In this document: positions 59,462 to 64,000 of the stretch, in pieces
Numbering within the stretch: position 1 is the first letter of the stretch
Layout of the letters: each line of letters begins with the position of its first letter
Assembly: GCF_001989615.1 (NCBI RefSeq)
Contig: NZ_CP019067.1
Location: 868,001 to 932,000, forward strand
DNA: 64,000 nucleotides
DNA from: Halorientalis sp. IM1011
GTDB lineage: Archaea > Halobacteriota > Halobacteria > Halobacteriales > Haloarculaceae
Direction: 5' to 3'
Translations under genes and position numbers: made by a program
The notes under the pieces: generated by a model
Seen by the model: only the letters and a program-made list of their open reading frames with translations
Databases searched by the model: none
What the model was told of the DNA's origin: nothing

Positions 59462-59511
59462 CGGAGTCCCGCACAAACAGTTAAGATGTTTCGTGGCGTT
59501 TGTCATACCGT

Positions 59512-59628
59512 ATGGCGACACGCCAACCCTCGACGGCCTACCACTCGTGTGGCTGTGGTGAGCAGTTCGACTCCACCGAGGAACTGCTGGAGCACGCCCG
59601 GAGTGAGCACGGACTCTGGGTCCACTGA
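59512..59628 (+). CDS. C2H2-like zinc microprotein (38 aa)
   Basis: A 38-residue frame: MATRQPSTAYHSCGCGEQFD continues with STEELLEHARSEHGLWVH. CxC is followed after twelve residues by HxxxxH, a compact C2H2-like finger. The AT-rich AGTTAAGATG tract about 35 bases upstream fits a promoter. Such very short finger proteins are common in haloarchaea and usually missed by gene callers. Confidence 0.6.
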   Translation: MATRQPSTAYHSCGCGEQFDSTEELLEHARSEHGLWVH

Positions 59629-59662
59629 CGCGGGCGCGGACGCCGATGCGGAGTCGTCTTTT

Positions 59663-59899
59663 TCAATCGTCGATGTGCACCGGGATCCACCAGACGCGGC
59701 TCCGGCCCCCCACCTTCTTGCTCGTCACGTCGGTCTTCTCGGCCAGGTCGTGGAGTTTGTTCAGCGCCGTCCGGCGCGAACAGTCCAGTCGGTCGGCGAC
59801 TTCCGTCGCCGTCAGCGGTTCCGCGTAGTCGTCGCGCGACGTGAATACGTCGAGCACGTTCGATTCGGTGTACTCGGTCTCGCGACCTGCCTCTGGCAT
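59663..59899 (-). CDS. Winged-helix regulator (78 aa)
   Basis: Starts MPEAGRETEYTESNVLDVFT. The helix-turn-helix reads LTATEVADRLDCSRRTALNK with recognition helix CSRRTALNKLHDLAE, and the wing is VTSKKVGGRSRVWW. A single-domain DNA-binding protein typical of haloarchaea. Targets unknown; divergent from no obvious operon. Confidence 0.8.
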   Translation of the reverse strand: MPEAGRETEYTESNVLDVFTSRDDYAEPLTATEVADRLDCSRRTALNKLHDLAEKTDVTSKKVGGRSRVWWIPVHIDD

Positions 59900-59947
59900 G
59901 TGCGGGACCTCTCCGCGGGCGCACTTATTTCCTTCGTGGAAAGTCGG

Positions 59948-60136
59948 TCAGGACCGGCGGTCAGTCGCGGAGCCGTCCCGTCGGTGACTGAGTTTCTCCC
60001 CGACGATGCCGGGGACGGAGGTTCCGCAGTACGTACAGGACCACGACCGGCCGGCAGCCCCGTCCTGCCGGTCGAGTTCGTCGACGGACTGGAGCAGTGC
60101 ACCGCAGCCATCACACCGATGTGCGGGTGAACTCAC
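59948..60136 (-). CDS. CxxC zinc microprotein (62 aa)
   Basis: Starts at GTG 60136 (MSSPAHRCDGCGALLQSVDE). CDGC and CTYC, each followed by Gly, form one zinc site; the tail (GEKLSHRRDGSATDRRS) is basic, which is unusual in this genome and might contact nucleic acid. One of three zinc microproteins within 900 bases. Confidence 0.65.
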   Translation of the reverse strand: MSSPAHRCDGCGALLQSVDELDRQDGAAGRSWSCTYCGTSVPGIVGEKLSHRRDGSATDRRS

Positions 60137-60212
60137 GGCTACCCGTGACTACGACGGCCTCGAATATCAACGTCCCCGTCGTTTCGGTCGCCCGACGGCC
60201 GAAGTCCACCGG

Positions 60213-60368
60213 TCACTCCGGCCGGACTGGCGTCTCACAGTCCGGACACGTAGCGTACCGGGCTTTGCTCCCGGCCCGCTCGTACCGGATCAACAGGTTG
60301 TGGGACGGGACCGCGATACCACAACGGGGGCAGGTTCCGAGGCTCTCCTGGGTAGTAGTTCGGGTCAT
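60213..60368 (-). CDS. CxxC zinc microprotein (51 aa)
   Basis: A 51-residue frame from ATG 60368 (MTRTTTQESLGTCPRCGIAV). CPRC and CPDC lie about 28 residues apart, separated by a hydrophobic/aromatic helix (HNLLIRYERAGSKARYAT). The gene is 76 bases upstream of the previous zinc microprotein on the same strand, so they may be co-transcribed. Confidence 0.65.
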   Translation of the reverse strand: MTRTTTQESLGTCPRCGIAVPSHNLLIRYERAGSKARYATCPDCETPVRPE

Positions 60369-60791
60369 CGAAAGGAGCGTGTGACAGGGGAGGGCTGGTC
60401 GCCCTCTACATCACCATACCGGCTGGAAGGATATGTACCCGAGCCACGCGGAGTGAAAGTGAAACTGCCGGACACGACCGGACCCCGATGAGAATGATAC
60501 GTATCTCGATATTTCCGTCTCTGTTCCGTACGGATCAGGCTCGCGATGGCCGGGGTACCTCCGACTGTCTCCCGTTCGATCAGAACTGGCTGGCGACCGG
60601 TCACGTCCGTCCGCGCGGTCCGTTCCGACTGCGTACGGTCGCTTCCCGTTCTGCACCGGTCACGTTCGCTCTCGGCATATCTGCCATCCGTTTGGTTACG
60701 ATCACGTCCGGTTTGCCACCGGAGTGTCCACCCTCGCTTGCCCGTGGGGACTGGTTTCATACGGGACGTTCCAGAACGAAACTCCGGACCG
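60369..60791. other. Intergenic stretch without a gene
   Basis: Frames here are rich in Arg, Ser and Thr and lack halophile composition. AAT-rich TGAGAATGATACGTATCTCG (about 60487-60506) is a near-palindrome that may hold a promoter for the secreted repeat protein or the zinc microprotein. No RNA gene is evident. Confidence 0.5.
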
Positions 60792-61613
60792 ATGCAACGG
60801 AGAACCCTGCTCAAGTATGCGGGCGTCGGCGCGGTGTCAGCCGGCGTCGCGAACGGCGTGACCGGGACTGCACTGGCCGGCTGCGTCGACGTGTCGTTCG
60901 AGGTCGACGATCGCGAGTCCGGTGACGACGAGTCCGTCGACGTCGACTGCGGAACACCAACGACCGTCGACGGTCGAATCGTCGGCACGAAGTCCTGTCA
61001 CACAGCGGATCTCGTCGACTACGGCCGCGAGGACGGCGACCTCCAGTTCTGGATCGAGACCGTCGAGGACGGTCACGACTGCACGGACCACCACGTCACA
61101 ATCGGGTACACGATCCACGCGGATGGACTGGACGACAAACCGGCCGGTGTCTGTGTGTATCACGACGGGGACCGCGTGGCCCGCGTCGACTGCGCCGACG
61201 ACGACGCTGACGAACCCGCGGACCACTCCGACGATCCGCCGGAGTTCGACTTCGACGAGGAGGATCCACCGGAATTCGACTTCGACGTGGACGACGACCC
61301 ACCCGATTTTGATTTCGATGTTGACGACGACCCACCGGAATTCGACTTCGACGTAGATGAAGACCCTCCGGAGTTCGACTTCGATATCGATGAGGAACCG
61401 AAATTCGACATGGACGTGGACGAGGGAGAACCCCGATTCGACATCGACGTGGACGAGGGGGAACCCCGATTCGACATCGACGTGGACGAGGGGGAACCCC
61501 AATTCGACATCGACGTGAACGAGGGAGAACCTGAATTCGATTTCGACGTGGACGACGAACCGGAGTTCGACTTCGATATCGACGAGGAGCCGGAGTTCTC
61601 GATGCCGGACTGA
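60792..61613 (+). CDS. Tat-secreted protein with acidic 11-residue tandem repeats
   Basis: 273 residues. The N-terminus MQRRTLLKYAGVGAVSAGVA is a Tat signal ending near ALAG. A domain of about 120 residues follows with six cysteines (CVDV, VDCGTP, SCHTAD, HDCTDH, GVCVYH, VDCADD), probably disulfide-bonded outside the cell. From about residue 148 to the end come eleven to twelve repeats of (D/E)(P)PEFDFDVD(D/E)-type units with almost no basic residues. Alternating Phe/Ile/Val and Asp suggests beta strands with one acidic face, suited to binding cations. No membrane anchor or sorting motif is present at the C-terminus. The family is unrecognised. Confidence 0.82.
   Translation: MQRRTLLKYAGVGAVSAGVANGVTGTALAGCVDVSFEVDDRESGDDESVDVDCGTPTTVDGRIVGTKSCHTADLVDYGREDGDLQFWIETVEDGHDCTDHHVTIGYTIHADGLDDKPAGVCVYHDGDRVARVDCADDDADEPADHSDDPPEFDFDEEDPPEFDFDVDDDPPDFDFDVDDDPPEFDFDVDEDPPEFDFDIDEEPKFDMDVDEGEPRFDIDVDEGEPRFDIDVDEGEPQFDIDVNEGEPEFDFDVDDEPEFDFDIDEEPEFSMPD
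61233..61605 (+). repeat. Tandem 30-33-bp coding repeats
   Basis: The DNA behind the acidic repeats has a 33-bp period, clearest at 61419-61520, where three nearly identical copies of GACGTGGACGAGGGGGAACC plus ATTCGACATC-type sequence occur in a row. Earlier and later copies are more diverged. Recent copy-number change by slippage or recombination is likely. Confidence 0.8.
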
Positions 61614-61723
61614 TTGCGGATGGACAGCCGAGACCGACGGAGCCCCTGGTGAATCTCGCTCTCAGGCGTGGGTGAAGACGTTCGGGACCGTGGCTTTCCC
61701 GGGGCGGATCGAACGGGACGGTG

Positions 61724-62023
61724 ATGGATCGGACCGCAGAACTACGTCGACTCGCGACCGACCTCCGCGAGCACGACGCGGTCGAAGACGCCTGGCTCGC
61801 CAAGAGCTTCACCGACCGGTTGCTCGTCGTCGACCTGCGGACCGGGAGCGTCCCAGCCGAGATCCGCGAGCGCCTCGAGGAACACGATTGCTACGGCGCG
61901 AACGACGTCTACGAGACCGGCGAGGCCGACGCCTCTTTCGCAGGGTCGGTTGGCGACGAAACCCGCCACCAGTTCGTCGACGTGCAGACGCGGGGCGACC
62001 ACCAGTCCTACGTAGTGGAGTGA
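61724..62023 (+). CDS. Hypothetical protein (99 aa)
   Basis: Starts at ATG 61724 (MDRTAELRRLATDLREHDAV). A small acidic alpha/beta protein: an N-terminal helix, strands DRLLVVDLRTG, helix PAEIRERLEEHD, and a C-terminal strand QFVDVQTRGDHQSYVVE. No motif recognised. It precedes another hypothetical gene by 45 bases. Confidence 0.65.
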   Translation: MDRTAELRRLATDLREHDAVEDAWLAKSFTDRLLVVDLRTGSVPAEIRERLEEHDCYGANDVYETGEADASFAGSVGDETRHQFVDVQTRGDHQSYVVE

Positions 62024-62068
62024 GGATTTTCGCCCGCTCTTTTCCGGCTGGCGGACGAACACCGGGGC

Positions 62069-62500
62069 GTGACACGGTTCGACGCCGACACCCCCGACGA
62101 ACGCCGGGACCTGTACGCCGCGGCCGTCGAGGCGCACCGCGAACGGGAAAGCCCCTTCCTCACGATCGAACCGGAGCCGACGCCCGCCGAAGCGGCCGCG
62201 GTTGAGGACGACGATCTACCCGAAGACGCACCGGAGCAGACGATTCCCTGGATCCAACTCGCCGAGGACACCGTGAACCTCGACTGCACGGACACGGAAC
62301 TGGAGCGGCTGAAGAGCCTGCTGGACGAGTACCCGGCCTTTCGGATCGACGATCTGACGAGCCCGGAGGACGCCCACGGGACGAACGTCCGGATCACAGC
62401 CCGTGCCGATCCGGAGCGGCTGGGGGACTTCTTCGACCGCGTGTTCCAGACGGTCTACGGCCGCGAGGAGGAGTACCGGTCCTGGGTCGTCGAGATCTGA
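62069..62500 (+). CDS. Hypothetical protein (143 aa)
   Basis: Starts at GTG 62069 (MTRFDADTPDERRDLYAAAV). The N-terminal half is acidic and probably flexible, and the C-terminal 85 residues form a small alpha/beta domain (TELERLKSLLDEYPAFRIDD, then DFFDRVFQTVYGREEEYRSW). Likely co-transcribed with the preceding gene. Function unknown; the domain has haloarchaeal composition only. Confidence 0.68.
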   Translation: MTRFDADTPDERRDLYAAAVEAHRERESPFLTIEPEPTPAEAAAVEDDDLPEDAPEQTIPWIQLAEDTVNLDCTDTELERLKSLLDEYPAFRIDDLTSPEDAHGTNVRITARADPERLGDFFDRVFQTVYGREEEYRSWVVEI

Positions 62501-62539
62501 GCGTCTCGGCCCGCTCGTCGAGGACCGATCCGCCTCTTG

Positions 62540-62908
62540 TCAGGGCAAGACGCGGCGAGCGAACGCGGCGAGGCGGTACAGCACCGTGTTTCGCTCGTAC
62601 TGTCGCCACCCGGCGTAGCCGCCGGTGAGCGTGGTGGCGTCGTACCCCGCCGATTCGAGGTGGTTAGTGGCCGATCGGGCGACGACGCCGGCCTTACAGA
62701 CCGTGACGATCTCGCCGTCCTCGGGGAGTTCGTCTAGGTGCGGATCGAGAGCCTCGACCTCCCCCTCCCGGAGGTCGTCGTACACCGGCGCGTTGTGACT
62801 CCCCTCGATGTGGCCGTCCCGGTAGGCGTCCGCCGGTCTGATGTCAAGGACGAACACGTCCTCGGCGGCGCGTCGGTCGTCGAGTCGTCCCGGCCCGATC
62901 GAACTCAT
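62540..62908 (-). CDS. Rhodanese-like domain protein
   Basis: 122 residues. The rhodanese fold shows FVLDIRPADAYRDGHIEGSH and the active-site loop VTVCKAGVVARSA, with the catalytic Cys first in the loop and GGYAGW near the end. It could transfer sulfane sulfur; the loop CKAGVV is shared with the second rhodanese at 63658. Its start overlaps the methyltransferase stop by 4 bases. Confidence 0.87.
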   Translation of the reverse strand: MSSIGPGRLDDRRAAEDVFVLDIRPADAYRDGHIEGSHNAPVYDDLREGEVEALDPHLDELPEDGEIVTVCKAGVVARSATNHLESAGYDATTLTGGYAGWRQYERNTVLYRLAAFARRVLP

Positions 62909-63465
62909 CGTCTCGTCCCGACGATCAGGAAGGTCTCCGGCCGCGTCGCCCGGAACTCGATCTCGAACCCGGCGTCTTCGAGCGCCGTAGCTGCCTCACG
63001 CTCGCTGAACCGTTCGGACAGCGGCGGGCCGTCTTCGCCAGTCCCGTCCGCCGACCAGTCGGCGACGACGAGGCGGCCACCGGAGGCGAGGACTCGCGCG
63101 AGTTCGGCGAGCGCTTCGTCGGTGGCGAACTCGTGATAAGTCATCGTCGAGACGGCCCGGTCGAGTTCGTCGTCGTCGAACGGGAGGTCCTCGATCCCCG
63201 AGGTGACGAGTTCGACGTTCTCGGGGACACCTTTCTCCCGGTAGTGGTCGTGCATCTCTTCCTGGATGTCGACCGCGTACACGCGGTCCGCGTGTGGCGC
63301 GATGTCGTCCGTGTAGAAGCCTGTCCCGCTCCCGAGATCGACCACCGTCTCCGCGCCCGTCAGGTCGAGTCCCCAGAGGAGTTCCTCGCGGGAGACTGAC
63401 TGATAGCGAGCCGCGGCGTCTTCGAGTTTCGCCGCCTTCCCCGCATCGAACGTGTGGTGTCCCAT
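62905..63465 (-). CDS. Class I SAM-dependent methyltransferase
   Basis: 186 residues from ATG 63465 (MGHHTFDAGKAAKLEDAAAR). Motif I is VVDLGSGTGFYTDDIAPH, followed by VYAVDIQEEM, SGIEDLPFDDDELDRAV and GGRLVVADWS. It is an ArsM/UbiE-like small methyltransferase with no visible substrate-binding cysteines. The tight overlap with the rhodanese gene suggests a shared thiol or metalloid substrate, which is inference. Confidence 0.87.
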   Translation of the reverse strand: MGHHTFDAGKAAKLEDAAARYQSVSREELLWGLDLTGAETVVDLGSGTGFYTDDIAPHADRVYAVDIQEEMHDHYREKGVPENVELVTSGIEDLPFDDDELDRAVSTMTYHEFATDEALAELARVLASGGRLVVADWSADGTGEDGPPLSERFSEREAATALEDAGFEIEFRATRPETFLIVGTRR

Positions 63466-63657
63466 CGTCGGTAGTTGTGTATGTATCGTGAAGTAGCTGC
63501 TGGATCTCGACGATCTCTGTTCGGTTGCCACGGGTGGTCACTCCGTGGTGGGACCCGTCTGCAGATGGATCGCGTGGCCGCTATTCGTACCAGCCACGGC
63601 GTGTCTCCGTTCGTCTCGTTTCCAGCATGCTTATCACCGGCTCGATCTGTGATATTG

Positions 63658-64000
63658 ATGAATATGAGCAATACCGAGATCGAGGCTGCGGAGGTCGCGC
63701 GGCGACTCGAGACCGAGCAGACGAACGATCTCTTCGTTCTGGACGTCCGAACGGAACGCGACTACGCACGCCGGCGGATTCCCGGAAGTACGAACCTCCC
63801 GGTCTACGAGGATCTGCTGCGGTACGACTACTCGGGACTCGAACATCATCTCGACGACCTCCCCGGCGACGAGGAGATCGCGGTCGTCTGCAAGGCCGGT
63901 GTCACCTCCGCCCGGGCCGCCGAGTTCCTGCGGGCCCACGGCTTCGACGCGAAATCCGTCCGCGACGGAATGTCCGCCTGGGGACGTGTCGACCACGAAC
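63658..64000 (+). CDS. Rhodanese-like domain protein, partial (3' end outside window)
   Basis: Starts at ATG 63658 or ATG 63664 (MSNTEIEAAEVARRLETEQT) and is open at the window end after 114 codons. LFVLDVRTERDYARRRIPGS and the active-site loop VVCKAGVTSARAAE are close to those of the rhodanese at 62540. In haloarchaea, an N-terminal rhodanese domain may be followed by an MBL-fold domain (persulfide dioxygenase-like); that cannot be seen here. It is divergent from the methyltransferase operon. Confidence 0.82.
   Translation, partial: MNMSNTEIEAAEVARRLETEQTNDLFVLDVRTERDYARRRIPGSTNLPVYEDLLRYDYSGLEHHLDDLPGDEEIAVVCKAGVTSARAAEFLRAHGFDAKSVRDGMSAWGRVDHE

Noticed and set aside
60488-60925. 145-codon frame between the zinc microproteins and the secreted repeat protein
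   Set aside because: Ser/Arg/Thr-rich and overlapping the Tat signal of the supported gene in another frame.
61233-61605. Possible CRISPR array because of 33-bp spaced repeats
   Set aside because: Repeats are contiguous, in frame and coding, with no unique spacers.

Overview
The window is chromosomal DNA from a haloarchaeon (class Halobacteria). It is GC-rich, and its proteins are strongly acidic and poor in lysine. It carries archaeal or halophile markers: LonB, FtsZ2 with CdrS and CdrL, a group II thermosome subunit, AMP phosphorylase, the CobY-type cobalamin guanylyltransferase, NcsA, a HalOD1 domain, Tat-type lipoproteins, TATA/BRE-type promoters and many small CxxC zinc proteins. I cannot fix the genus from sequence alone.

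Layout. 0-20 kb: housekeeping and hypothetical genes, mostly on the minus strand. These include a NUDIX CoA pyrophosphatase, a GpgS-like glycosyltransferase, an aldo/keto reductase, a VapBC pair, two DHH phosphoesterases, AMP phosphorylase, CoaD, a P1B metal ATPase and a cytochrome P450. 20.4-21.1 kb: tRNA-Ser(CGA) followed, in its direction of transcription, by an array of four hairpin units that carry copies of its own 3' end. 21-32 kb: MoxR, glycosyltransferases, a thermosome subunit, an APC permease, PncC, SAM hydrolase and NadM. 32.8-36 kb: LonB plus a CPBP protease. 37.4-41.7 kb: trpCBA and the archaeal shikimate-entry aldolase, which together serve aromatic amino acid synthesis. 43.6-47 kb: ncsA, then the cdrL, cdrS and ftsZ2 cell-division genes with clear palindromic operator candidates.

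47.1-49.8 kb: a 2.6 kb integrative element sits in the 3' end of tRNA-Tyr. It is bounded by a perfect 29-bp direct repeat and encodes a tyrosine recombinase, a small membrane protein and a zinc microprotein. It also carries a 26-nt antisense copy of the tRNA-Tyr D-arm/anticodon region. Just outside it lies an older, decayed tRNA-Tyr copy whose insert resembles the tRNA-Ser units.

50-58 kb: a late-stage cobalamin assembly and salvage cluster (HAD phosphatase, CbiB, CobS, CobY, CobD, CbiZ, CobA, CbiP). 58-64 kb: a MinD-like ATPase, several zinc microproteins, a Tat-secreted protein made largely of acidic 11-residue repeats, and rhodanese/methyltransferase genes. The best candidate for an undescribed system is the family of tRNA-3'-end hairpin units at 20.4-21.0 kb, with a likely relative at 49.8 kb. 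Base changes in the paired arms compensate between units, which argues for a conserved structure. No computed alignment, fold or database search was available; all comparisons are by eye.
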